A DNA stretch of 64,000 nucleotides. Source: Schistocephalus solidus. Taxonomy: Eukaryota > Platyhelminthes > Cestoda > Diphyllobothriidea > Diphyllobothriidae. Made by a program: the position numbers and the translations under genes. Under the pieces are notes generated by a model that was not told the DNA's origin, searched no databases, and saw nothing but the letters and a program-made list of their open reading frames with translations. The stretch spans positions 89,501 through 153,500 of the forward strand of contig WEDG01001550.1 of assembly GCA_017591395.1 (NCBI GenBank), given 5' to 3'. Each line of letters opens with the position of its first letter. Positions within the stretch are counted from its first letter, which is position 1. Below are positions 1 to 11,700 of this stretch, piece after piece.

Positions 1-320
1 TCCCTTGCTGATTACAGAGTCCGTTGAGGGATTTCAAAGGCGGAAATATATGCCCAGATCATCCTCGGTCCATTGCGGTTCAAACCGAGGGAGAACGTTC
101 ATACACAGCATGGACGATGGCCGCCAGGTCCAGCTGATGCGAACACTTACGGTGTCACCAAGGTGTGCAAATAATTAAGCAGCGAAGACCTCGAGGACCC
201 TAGCATGGGAATTATGGGAGAGGGCAAGACCTCAAACCAAAATAACAAACAAATAAATGTTACTCAAATATAGCTAGTAGTATCATCAATACCTTATTTA
301 TGACGTCACTGTTGCAGCTT

Positions 321-2568
321 TCAGTTCGTGTTGTAGCTCGCACCATTATATCGATCTAACTTTCGCTTAAAAACATCCAAGGAGTCCGACATAACAACAT
401 CCAGAGGAAGACTATTCCAAGCTTCGACTACTCTTTGGAGAATAAGTACTTCCGAGTGTCTAGCCTTGCTCCCGTCACACGTAATTTGAGAGGATGACCT
501 CTCAAGTTCGTTGTTGTTGCTAACTCGAAGAAATCACCTGGGACGGGACAACAGTCCTGGACGCGTAGTATGTGGAACGTTAGTATCAGGTACCCCAGAA
601 GCTATCTATAGCGCAAGGGAAAGAGATTGAGATTCGACAGCTATGTTTCATAAGGCTGTGAGTCATGTCCAAGGACAAGTTTTGTTGCTCGCCTTTGGAC
701 CTTTTCGAGGATGTTGATGTCCTCCGCCGCCCAGGGTCCCCAAGCTTAGATAGCGGACTCCAAATGGGGCCGCACGAATTTTCCGAAGACTTCAGCGAAG
801 TAGTCGGTAGTGAAGGCTGCGAAAGCTCGTTTAACGAGGTACAGAATCGACATGGCTGACTTCGCTACCTTTGCGCAATGCAGGGGAGGGTTTAAGCGAG
901 GGCGTGCTCCAGACTCCCAGGTCCTTTTGGCATCCACTTCTTTCAATGGAATGCCATTCAGATTGTTAACCGTACGGTTCGAAGGATTGCTTTTCCCGAC
1001 TCTTATGATGTTGCACTTGCTCTCATTAAACGGCAAGAGCCAGTCACTTGACCATTTCTGGAGTCGATTTAAGTTTGCCTGCAAGTTCTCTTCGTCAGCC
1101 GAGTTCGAATGACGCGCCAAAGTTTTAGATCATCGGCAAACATGGCAATATCGCAGGCAATTTCATTGGCACAATCGTTGATGTATACAATGAACAAAAT
1201 GGGGTCGAGAACAGAGCCTTGGGAAACACCACTCTCAACCTCAACCTTGGTCGACCGTTTGTCGCTGATATGGACGGTTTGTGAGCGGCCAGTTAAGAAG
1301 GTTTCTATCCATGTCATAAGTCTACGTCTTACTCCTATGCGGTTGAGTTTATAAAGAAGGCGGTGGTGCGGCACGCTATCAAAGCCTTTTTGAAGTCGAT
1401 GTAGACTGCGTGCACTGTATTTCCTCTATCGACCGCCTCAGTCCAACGTTCTAACATTAGAGAAAATTTTTGACGCAGGATCTACCTCTACGGAAACCCT
1501 GCTGGATCTTGGATAGCTGATTGTTATGTACTAGGAACTGCATTAGTTGTTGCTAAATTACTTTTTCCATGATTTTGCAGTACACTGAAGTTAGGCTAAC
1601 CAGTCGATAATTGTTTGCAGAGACCCGGCTACCGCCCTTATAAAGCGGCGTAATCCATGCGGATTTCCAGTCGGCTGGTAGACTTCCGGTCTGAAAGGAT
1701 TTTTGGAAAAGCGTAGAGAGTGGTTTTGCCAACTCTCTCGTGAGCTCATTCAACAGCTTGGCAGGTACTTCATCGGGACCCGGTGACTTAAATTCCTTTA
1801 ACCCCAAAAGTTCCTTAGGAACAGTAGTCTCGGTGAAATGAACAGTCTCGACTATTGTATCCACTTCGAAGCCATCGGTAGGGTAATCGTATCTCGTTTC
1901 ATTTGTGAAAACAGACTGAAAAAATTCCGAAAGATGATCAGCCTTCGCACCGTCTTCGGTAAGGTCTATACCCTCGGGGTCCTCAGCAGGGGTATCGGAT
2001 CCTTCTTCCGTGTATTCTGCCTGAGTTAACCGTAAAACAGTTTCGGGTTCACGGTGGCCCGGTTCAGCAGGTCCACTTCGAAAGCCTGTCTTGTTCTAAC
2101 AATAAGGCCCTTGACCCGATTTCTCTGCATTTTGCACGCATTTAGAGATGCAGGAGATCCGTCCGTAAGCGATTTTTTCCACAATCTCCACTTTTTGTTA
2201 ACTTTAATTTTTAAGGCCTGCGTAAGCCATCGTGGTCTGTTGGTTAACCTTTTTCTCAAAATCGTACAGTGATGTTCGATGAACCTGTGCAGTATGTCCC
2301 GGAACGTTTCCCAGTCCACGGTTATGTTTCCAAAGAAAAAAGGTTCCCACTGAGTGCGCATGAGTTCGGCCCTCATTCCACCGAAATCGCCTTGCCATGT
2401 ATTCCTTCTGATTGTTGTGGGTCTTGCTGGTATAGAAAATAGTGAGTATTCCCATCTCAGTACCACGTGGTCACTTTTACCTAGCGGCGATAGACATGCA
2501 CTTCGTCGATGCTGTCCTGCAACTTCGTGAGAACTAGGTCCAGGCAATTGGCCTGTTGTCCTTCGCAC
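321..2568 (-). pseudogene. CR1-type LINE reverse transcriptase, frameshifted
   Basis: These are the linker and reverse transcriptase of the same LINE, broken into at least four frames (2568-2026, 1864-1553, 1374-1069, 1120-746, then to a TGA ending at 321). Recognisable RT landmarks in order are SPGPDEVPAKLL, a PLYKGG block followed by NNYRLVSLTS, RSQTVHISDKRS, GVSQGSVLDPILF (one residue off the usual QGSVLGP), the catalytic FADDLK, and a terminal block rich in RVVEAWNSLP and FKRKLD. Stops and frameshifts between blocks show it has been inactive for some time. A mosaic of separate fragments is less likely because block order and spacing match a single RT. Confidence 0.85.
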
Positions 2569-3172
2569 ACCCTTGTTGGAAAGTGACGTGCTGTGTGAGA
2601 AGTAGCTTAAGCGTCGTGCTCAGAAGACAACCGCCAAAGGCTAGATCAGAACTATGTGCGCAGGTCGAGCTCCAGTCGATATGAGGTGCATTAAAGTCAC
2701 CCATGATCAGGATATCCAACCGTGTAGCAATCTTTTCAAGCTCCTCTAGCAGGTAAGCATCGGCTACGGGGTCTCTTCTCGGTGGAAGGTAGACTGTCAG
2801 GACATCTAGACTTGAGGTACCTGGCATTTTTATGGATAGCCATATCGCCTTGGAAGTAGACGCGAGTTTATAAGTTTTGTACAAAACTGTAAGTTCACGT
2901 TTCACGTATGTGAGTACGCCGCCTCCTTGACGCTCTTTCCTGTCTTTTCTAAAAAGTTGGTAGCCAGGCATAGTTACCTTCCGGTCGTCAACGTGTTGGG
3001 ACAACAAGGTTTCTGTCACGGAAATTATATCTGGAGATAGATCGCAGACATGAATCTTAAGCTCGTCGAGCTTCGATAATATACTCTGTGCATTGGTGTA
3101 CAGGAATGTTAGTTTTCGGTTTTCCCGGGAAGTGCTAACAGTTGGGCGCGAGCCCCTGTTTACTGGGCCCAA
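2534..3172 (-). pseudogene. CR1-type LINE endonuclease domain
   Basis: This is an open stretch of about 210 codons encoding an exonuclease-endonuclease-phosphatase (AP-like) domain, which nicks target DNA for target-primed reverse transcription. Visible family motifs are YTNAQSILSKLDEL (the catalytic Asn), SVTETLLS (the catalytic Glu), GGGVLTYVK, and MGDFNAPHIDW (the catalytic Asp and Asn). The open frame begins at a TTG codon and reads back towards a TAA, so no native start is visible. The C-terminal part runs out of frame near 2560, where the linker continues in another frame (2568-2026). It is flanked downstream by the RT blocks of the same element. The identification as a LINE endonuclease is secure; the clade is inferred from the motifs. 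Confidence 0.85.
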
Positions 3173-3473
3173 TGCGTGGTAATCCGGACCGGGCCTCTCC
3201 AGGGGGAGAACAATGGACGATGGATCACTTCGTTGTTGTTAATAACCAAATTTGTTTCCCCCTCGCTGAGCCACCGTCTCAGTTCGATGACAAGTTGATG
3301 GCGTTTTTTCCGCTCCGCAGGTAAGAAGTCCTGTTCAAAAAAACTCCAGGGTTTGAGTTTTTTACTTTAAGCGCCTAGACAGAATGAGACTGGCTTCCTG
3401 GTCATTTTTCACTTTAGCCTAATTCACATTCAAATCACCGTTACGGTGGGGCACACGGTAGAGATCGTCGGAG

Positions 3474-3643
3474 TCAACCGTCGAACCGTCGAGCGATCAG
3501 ATAAATAAAATTGTAGTAAAGCCAAACATTTGGAGATTCAGCAAACTCTAATTCTTTCAATAATTCTTCTGTCCGGCAGTTTTTTTCTGCGGCCGTCGTA
3601 AATGTTGGAAAGTCAGCGTGCTTATATATATGATACGGCTCAC
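3474..3643 (-). CDS. Possible terminal exon, unknown protein
   Basis: On the minus strand a pyrimidine-rich stretch ending in CCCTTACCAG precedes an open frame of about 56 codons that ends in TGA. The predicted peptide is mixed in composition (it contains KELEFAESPNVW) and does not look like repeat-derived sequence. No partner exon was found upstream, and I recognise no family. It could equally be a chance open frame in AT-rich DNA. Confidence 0.2.
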
Positions 3644-3663
3644 CGATCTGGTAAGGGAACATG

Positions 3664-5640
3664 TAAAGTAGATTGCGTAACTCATGACATGTCTATATCA
3701 GAATTTGAGGTAGTAGCAGGGCACGCATTTTAAGTTGGTATTTCTGTTTTTTGTATTGCATTGGTGCACAAAAAGCTGTTTAATAAAAAAGAGTTCACTT
3801 CAGATTGGTTTATTCATGGGAAAACGGGGCTATATGGGGCAAAATCTGACGTTTCTTGCTATCCAGGAATTCGCCTACGCTACTAAAAGCTACGGATCAC
3901 AGCATTCTGTTTTTGTGCGCAATACTATGAAGGAACGTTAATATATGCTGGAAAAATTCGAAATATATCCCTTTGGAGAACGGAATCTTTTGTTTCGTTT
4001 TCACGAAAATCAGGTGAATGCAGGTTTGCGAGATCACATTGTTTTCGGAAAAACAAGGGCAGATATAGTCTAAGAAAAATAAATTTTGCGAATTTACGAC
4101 GTTTTGTACCAAAAAACGCTATAATAAACTTGTGTGATTGTACTTTTTTTACCACACCGATAATTAGGACCTTAAACGCGCATCCATACAAGACGAGTTG
4201 ACACGCCGCCACTTTTCACTGTCACGGCGTACGCGAAGACTGTCAAGACAATTTCAGTCTTAAGTTGACTATAAATGAATAAGGAATCTTGAACCGGAAG
4301 AGGCAGAAGATTGACATTTTATCGCAAAAATCTTAGTTTATATTCGGCCACTCTCTTATGCATTTGAAATCTTAGAACTAGACTGAGAAGTAAAGAAAAA
4401 TATCAAAAACGCTCCAATAGAAAGAGAAAAGAGAGTTCGCTACTTTTCAGCGAATTCGAAAAACCGGTAAAACTTTCCCAGTTTCTCCTTGACTTCACCT
4501 TGAAAAAAAACGTTAAGGACACAGACACTCGACGGCGAAACATCTAAATAAAATGCTTTTTAAAAAGGTAACTTATTATAGAACGTTTTTTTAAACCACG
4601 TTTAGGGATATATTTTCCCGGTTTTTGTTGTGGACGTTCATTTGCTCAGCAGCGAGTTTTCATGTTTGAGCAAGTCAACAAATATGGCCCAGATGGCCAT
4701 CCGCATTAGGGAGAAGTTCCAAAAAGCTCACTACTTCGGCAAATGCTTTTAAGAAATAACTTATTTTGAAGGTTTTACTATGCACATCAAAAGAAATCTA
4801 CATTTACGGGCAGTCGAATGAAGACACTGAAAATAGTAAAGAATTCACCATATTTGCAAAGACAATCTGAAATCCATCTGAAAAAGAATATTTTCAAAAG
4901 TAATTTCACTTTTGAACTGATATATCGGGGGACGCAGCGTGCGCTGATTTCGCGTAACGGGCCGTAACTCATGAAATAGTATGGATTTCTTGAGTAAGGA
5001 AAGCTACTGCGGTATCCAGTGCACAGCTCACTTTCAGGTCAGGTTCTAATTCGTCCCTAGAGAGTACGTTGTTTGAGAGGATTCAAGTAGTACCTACCAT
5101 TACTGGCTGCTGTCGCTGCTCCTCCGTCTACCGACGCCAATTCATGAAAGTAATACGTTGCATGTGAGGTGACCGTGCTCCAATCTGCTACCAAGTTAGA
5201 TAATGCACCTTGCTGTCAACCAGAAAAAAAGTCACCATTGTCACCGGCTTGTCTTTTCTCCATTACAAGCCAGTGTGTTGTGTTCCTTTAAATCCTGTTT
5301 TACTTTGGAGAGCTTTCCATTGTGTCTTGGATTTCCAGTCGAAAATTTCGATGGTCATTATGCAGGCATGGTAACACTTAACGACTAGGTCAGAGTGTAT
5401 TGTGTATTGTCTGTGATATCAATTTGTCGTCACCTATTTTAGTCCTCATATGCATTTAAACCTGTTTTTATGGTTAATGAAATCTAGATTTTCCTCTAGG
5501 CTTGGCGTCGAGTTGAACTATCTAGTTAAAAATAAACAAGTCACACAATTGCAGTGTGTGGCATCCACTGGGCGCATGGAACGCTAAATTTTATTAAATT
5601 AAGTTCTTTTTAAGGTCTACTGTGTTGTTTTTACTTTCGC
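3664..5640. other. Non-coding, AT-rich; no gene seen
   Basis: Only short open frames without convincing splice signals or composition are present. It is probably an intron or the 5' flank of gene 1. I could not find the gene 1 exon that should precede 5643. Confidence 0.5.
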
Positions 5641-5642
5641 AG

Positions 5643-5758
5643 GTACCGCGACCAGCAAATATCGCGCAGCGACTACAGATCAACGTTCATCCGAAACCTA
5701 AGCCCAAATCTTGGATCAGGGGTGACGCAAGTCCCATATTTTCGCCCTCGGCTGACAT
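5643..5758 (+). CDS. Gene 1 exon a
   Basis: The acceptor is a T-rich tract ending in CTTTCGCAG and the donor is ACAT|GTGAGT. There are 38 codons plus two bases (exit phase 2), starting Val-Pro-Arg-Pro and rich in Pro and Lys. The frame enters at phase 0, so an earlier exon is needed. Confidence 0.7.
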
Positions 5759-8700
5759 GTGAGTTTCTGAGGAAGAATAACTCAGCAGAAGTTTATGGGA
5801 CGTCTAGGTAGAGGGCGATAACTGTGCTGATTGCTTTGTGGGAGTTGATGCGTAATTTAGACATTCCACACTATCCCCACCTGACACAAATCCCATCGGC
5901 GGCTCCACTAAACTGTGATCAAGACATTGACCACATCGTGCTACTGGCTGCAGCCGGCAAATTTAACTACACTGGAGTAGTCAGTGCGTCTCTCCTCTCG
6001 GTGCATTTGTTTTTGTTTTGCTTCAGGCCATAGTAACGCAGCAGCCTTGTCATGACACAGGTGGAAAGGGATTCGCCTCCTGATTGCTCATTATATCCCA
6101 TCTCATCGTTGATCGTCCTGGGAAGTCTTCCGCACTCTACCTCACAAATTAGTCATACACACCAAGTACCAACTTCCGAAACCGACTCATTCCCAGCCCC
6201 CCAACTCAACCCATCGGCACAGCCAGCCAAGACTAGTTAATTTCATTTCCATATTAGGCCAACTTTGCTGTCCATGGTGCATTTGGCAGTCAATTACCTT
6301 TATTTATTCCAAACATGGACAAATAGATTACTCATGGCTGCTTCGGAGTACGAGTGGACACAGACCACGCCGTCGGAGAAGAAATACTTGGTCAGTGAGA
6401 ATTGGGCAGATGCTGGGGATCTCTGCCAAACAAAATGTCATTAAGAACGTTAGTTTCTGCCCTTTTTGTCGCAAGAAACTATCAGGAGTGTGCAAACTCG
6501 CTCGTGTCACCGGCCCCTAGTAGCGAGGAGAATAGGTAGTCGAGGAATGCTGAGGCCAAAATCAACGCATATTGTTGATTTTATTGTTTCAGTAAGCGCC
6601 AAAGATGTGGACCTTATTAAACAAGGCTAGAAATAAAATGCACATGTACGTCTGGAGAAAGCTATCTCCTGATGACAATTGCGTAAAAATATCAAAATGT
6701 CTGCATTTAAAGGAGAATTAGTCAAGATATGAGGGATGGCCTACACTACTACCATAGAATGTTTCGGTACTCATACCGAATACATCGTGACTGGTTTGAC
6801 AACAGTGACATCTAGTTGCTTATTAAAACCAAAGATTAAAATACCTATGGGAGTAACAGGATTCCTTCCAACAAAGCCAAATTGACGAAATTTAGCCTTC
6901 AACTGATGCATAAATGTCCCAGGACGTAAGAGACTCGGCTTATGGCATAACCGAGACCCACGACTGATCGGACCTTTTTCCTGCTCACCTTTGATGGTGG
7001 AAAGTTCTCCCGGGGTGCTGGGCCGGACATCTCTTCGATCTGCAAGGTCACGGTCAACAGGTGATCATGGTCTTTCAGGTACCGTAGTGAGTAAACGTTC
7101 CGGGCGGGGATCCGGTGTACTGGACACATCAAATAATCGGTTTTACAACATACGTAGTCAGGCAAGGTTCCTTAAGGCTTTACGCAGGCTTCTCTTATTC
7201 GTTGCTGCATGGACAGTGCAATCGAAAATTCTGCGACCACCGATACCTCTCTACCCGCTCTCAAGGGAAAGCCTACACCTTCATCCTGCTTATCCGCGTG
7301 ATCTCGTACATGGAACAAGGACTTTGTGTAAGAAGTGGATTCGGCGGGCAACTCGGAACCATCAACGTATTCTTCTGTGCTTGATAACTAAAAGGGAATC
7401 TTGAAATCTTACAAAGGATTGCGATACATGCTGGAAGATGTGAGAAATGTAAATGTTCAGAAGAGTTCACACCAGTGGTGGGACAATTACACTATGGCAT
7501 ATAGGCGCAAACGCTCGAGAACGGATCGACCCTGACCATAACCTCACCTTACTTTTAAACCGTGACCCGAAGTTTAAGCCTAACCCTACTTTCCCTGTAA
7601 TTCAGCACAGTCACCTGTATTACGGGTGGTTTCTGTTTCCATGTCCGATCGAAGGCCATATAAGCAACTTTTACCACAGGAGGCAACATAGATGTTTACT
7701 CACCCCATACTTCTTTAGCTCTGGACAATAAAACCCCTATGAAAACAGAGGCGGTTTGGTAGTCCAGCTGTGTGTTATCCGAGCGTCTACAGGTGGTGGA
7801 AAGGGGAGCAGCTTTCGGCGAAGGCTATTGAATAAACAGGCCCTCTGATCTGATCAATAAACAGTAGTGGACAATACAGTGGTGGTACCATCAAACGTAG
7901 ATTGAAACGGGTCTGACAAATCGGTTATCTTTATAAAGGTCACAAGGCAGACAGTGGTGACGACATAGTGAACACTGCACTCTTACCCAGGAAGATATGC
8001 CAAGTAAACCCGTCAGATGTGAGTGACCAAACAGTAACTTGCTCGCCTATACTTTCGGGGTCTGAGGGCTGGAACAATCGTTAGGAGGGCAAGATTTGTG
8101 TTCTGGTATATAGGAACACGCGCAGTTTTAGCCGTTCTGACTTTGTTTAACCCCTGAAGCATAATGGGTTTCAGAAGACTCATCTATGTCCGTGCGATTC
8201 AAATCTTCTTCACTATAATACAGTTCACGCGCACATTGGCACTGCGCCCCCTGGATAGACTTGGTCATTGTTGGGTTCAGTGATCAAACTTTCGGGGGCC
8301 GGATCGTCAATCAGTTACTAACACACAGCGTTACTTAAGGGAGAACTCGAAGGAGCGGATGTCCTTATATCAGGTCACTTGCCGCATAAGGGGTGCTAAT
8401 GAACATCTCGCGGGAGTGCATTTCTCTAGTTTAAATCAGCTACTTATAAGGTAACTGAAATTAAGTTGGATTTCAAGAGCTTACTTGCATTTTCTTAGTA
8501 AAACAACAAGGATTTCGGTCCCAATAATTGTGAAACCTTATCGAAATGCGGAAATCTTTACTGTTTCTAGTCCATGCAGATGCACCTTGGGGCGTCCGCT
8601 GCTTATCCTAGCTTCATTTCTGTCTGCCACTTATATCTCGATAAACGCAAAAGGATAGGGTACATGCTTCATGGGTCTCGATTTTGCACTCACGCACCGA

Positions 8701-11700
8701 CTGCACGCGCCCATACAGTGAGCTGTTTCACGTGTGCCTGCTTCGTCTTCTCAGCTCCGCCGTTCTTGCCGCGGTGACTCCCCTCCCACTCTAGATCGAT
8801 CGCACGATGCACTTGTCACATCTCCATCCCCCTCGCAGTCAACGCGCGCGCTCTCTGACGCCGGCGGCTACGCGAGAAGCGGCGCTCGGATCGATTTTCC
8901 ATCGGGCGCCGGTGTCTCACGGTTGGAATCGTGGCCATCTGGGAAATGCTCGTGACCTGTATGACTGGTTGTGTAGGCGTAGTGCACTCACGTGGGCCGC
9001 CATTAACACGGCTGTGGGGGGCGGCTTTGGGCTCAGCCAATCAGCGTACGAAATACTACCTAACTTAGCATGAATTTTGCGAAAGCGACCCAATCGCTAT
9101 TCGTTTGACCCACTTGAGGAAAACTCGGCGGTCTCGGTGGAATTCCAACCCACGCCAGCAAGGCGAAGGCTTTAGTACAGCCAGTGCTCTAGCCACTTGA
9201 GCTACGAGGCTTCCACTGGGAGCCGTGAGTTTAATCACATCCGTCCAGCCTACTGCAACGTATGGAATCCACCAATTCTGATACAGTAAGCTGACCGCTC
9301 AAGCAGGATTTCCTAAGCAATCAATGTAGAGTCCACCAAATGACTACAAGGCGCGCTTATTTGATAGGGGTTTCGGCAGATCTGAAAAGCTCATTTGACC
9401 CAATTGGAAAAAACAGTGCCCTCGGTCTGCACCATTCTTGGCATCCTTGTTACATTTTAGTGACAAGAAACGGTCAAAGTGACTGTGGATGGGTATGGCC
9501 ACAGTAACTGACCTGACGAAATCAATGGGAATCTCTAAGCCCATATGAAACTCGTAAAAGTTGTCAGGAGATGGTACTACAAAAGATATATTGCGGACTG
9601 ACTATCATTCACTGAAGTCGAATTATCTCGTCACCAGTTAATCTTTCAAGACACCAATGGCAGCTCGAAGGGCCTCATCTCAACCCATTCTGCCACCAAC
9701 ATACCCATCACCACTTTCACCCTAATTGCCCCTTATATATGGTAGGTTTGTAACATACAGCGAGCAGTTTTTAAAGAAGACGAAGATCCAATTTCCTTAA
9801 AAATACGTAACCCAGTGACTGATACCGAATAGTATGAGGGAAGGTTCGTTATATATTTAAGAAACTCCTCTTTTGCAGTTAAATAAGAAAAGCGTGAAAT
9901 TTTTATCTTTCACAGGGGTACAATCCGTTTTATCAGAAATGTCTCTTTATGCTTCAGGATTGATGGATTTGAGAAGGAGCGATTGGAGATCATCCGTATG
10001 CAAGAGCAAAGGGCCCGAATGCATGAGGAGCAGTTCAAGTTAAGACCTGTAAGCGTTCATATTTTATCTCTTTCAAAAACCCCCTAAGCATGTTTATGAG
10101 GCAACCTATTTTTTGTGTATTCCAGAAAACCTGCTCGTTAATCCGGTTTACCGGCCGGCTCCTACCTTCAGCAGAAGAAAATGTTCACTTTGAAAAGATC
10201 ATAATTTAGTAAATAAAGCACGATACCAGAAAAATATGCTAGCAAATGGTCGTTTGCAAGAATTCGCTGTCTAATTTTACTATTTACAAAAAGTCGTAGA
10301 TTATAGACACCTAAATTCCATCACTTAAGGCGTTAGCATTCTTGATGGCGCAAGTAGTTGGTGGCTGATTTAATTTGGTTTTGGAATGCCTAGGTTAATG
10401 CCATATTGTGCGGAGTGGGCTGAGCAAATTCAGTGAGGATGAGAAAACTTGTTTAACGACCAATGGGAAGGAGATGGATAGAAGTAGGGTAAAAATGAGC
10501 AACAAATACGACCGGTGTCAGGCGAGCTATGCAAGACGGACGTAACACCTTCATGAGAGCCTTATGAATGCAGATGGACAGTATTTTGTTATTTGATTGT
10601 TTACCGTTTCTGGTCTCATTAGAAGAAATTCACAATAGCATTGACTTGAGCAACCATTTTCTCGTTTTATTTATTTTTGAGCATCAGTTTACCTATACAA
10701 AGGCACTTGACTATCCGTCCATTATAAGCAAGGTTTTATTTCTTGTTTATTCGGACTAGTCGATGAAGTCATCCACGGACTGGGTCGCAGGTCCTTGTGG
10801 GAGTTAACGGCTCACGTCAACACTAGCTCAGTAATTAAGCACATTGTTTTTTTCGCTCGTCACGGAACATAAACATTAGCAAATCCTCATAGTGAAAACT
10901 ATTTGTTGTCTGTAAAGCCTCTTTAGCTATTTAATTCAAACACTGTTATCATGTTTTAAAGCGTTGAGCTGTCACCTCATACATATATTCTTGCATGCGG
11001 CATCCGGTCCCTATCTGTACAGCACAGCAGTGGGGCACCGTAAAGATTGAGAACTATGCAATTTGATAGCCTGTGATGGTTCCCCATAACTAGCCGTATT
11101 CCAGCTTTTCAACTACTTTGTTTGTAAGATCTCTAATGCAGCCTAACCAACCATGTGAACCAGATACTGAGCAGACTTAAATAATTTAGAATACACAGAA
11201 CCTAAACGAGTGGGTTTGGTTAGATAACAGGGGCTGATGGATACTTTCCAAAATGAAAAATCCAATTACTTCGTTGGTTACTGCATTGATTGAGGCCTAC
11301 AATTCCATAGATGCACCGCAGGTAAGGAGCCTAATGCGGGGTTCTCCTGTGGACTGTGAGCGCAATGACACCGATCTCTCATTTTAGGCTACGGAGAATA
11401 AGGCAAGATCGGGAAGCGTGACGGACGTCCATCAGTTTAACCGAATCTCGGCTCACGTGGAAACCAGTAAGTCATCAGGCTCTTTCCTTCTCTCATGAAA
11501 TTACTGGCTCACCAACATCTGTTTTCCAGTCTAATATCCATTCCTGTGATTTCCTTTTCCAGGCCCAACCTACGAAAATTGCAGCGGACTGAGCAAGTAT
11601 GCCAATCACTTTGTCGCGAGTAGAGAGTCGATGAAATCCGATCGGTATTCGGGTCCTCTGCTCCGAGAGGGAGAACTGAGATGGAGCAAGAAGTCGGTCA

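Larger units (their letters stand above)
1..3330 (-). mobile_element. CR1/jockey-type non-LTR retrotransposon, decayed
   Basis: Read on the minus strand, this is one long LINE: an endonuclease at about 3172-2534, a linker, then reverse-transcriptase blocks down to a stop at 321. The order EN then RT, the YTNAQS and GDFNAP endonuclease motifs, and a C-terminal AWNSLP...FKRKLD block are typical of CR1/jockey-clade elements. Coding is split over several frames, so the copy is dead. The 5' limit (about 3.3 kb) and the 3' limit (inside the first 300 bases) are estimates. A second copy of the 3' end lies at 34340-34630. Confidence 0.85.
5759..9957. other. Gene 1 intron, about 4.2 kb
   Basis: It holds a CpG-rich repeat (8690-9070) and a tRNA-like SINE remnant (9140-9215, minus). 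Short open frames at 5824-6033, 6052-6240 and 6991-7404 do not fit the gene 1 frame at plausible acceptors. Confidence 0.6.

Noticed and set aside
6052..6240. Pro/Ser-rich plus frame inside gene 1 intron, near a good acceptor (TTTTGCTTCAG at 6011-6027)
   Set aside because: All frames entered from that acceptor hit a stop within a few codons or do not match the phase of the flanking exons.
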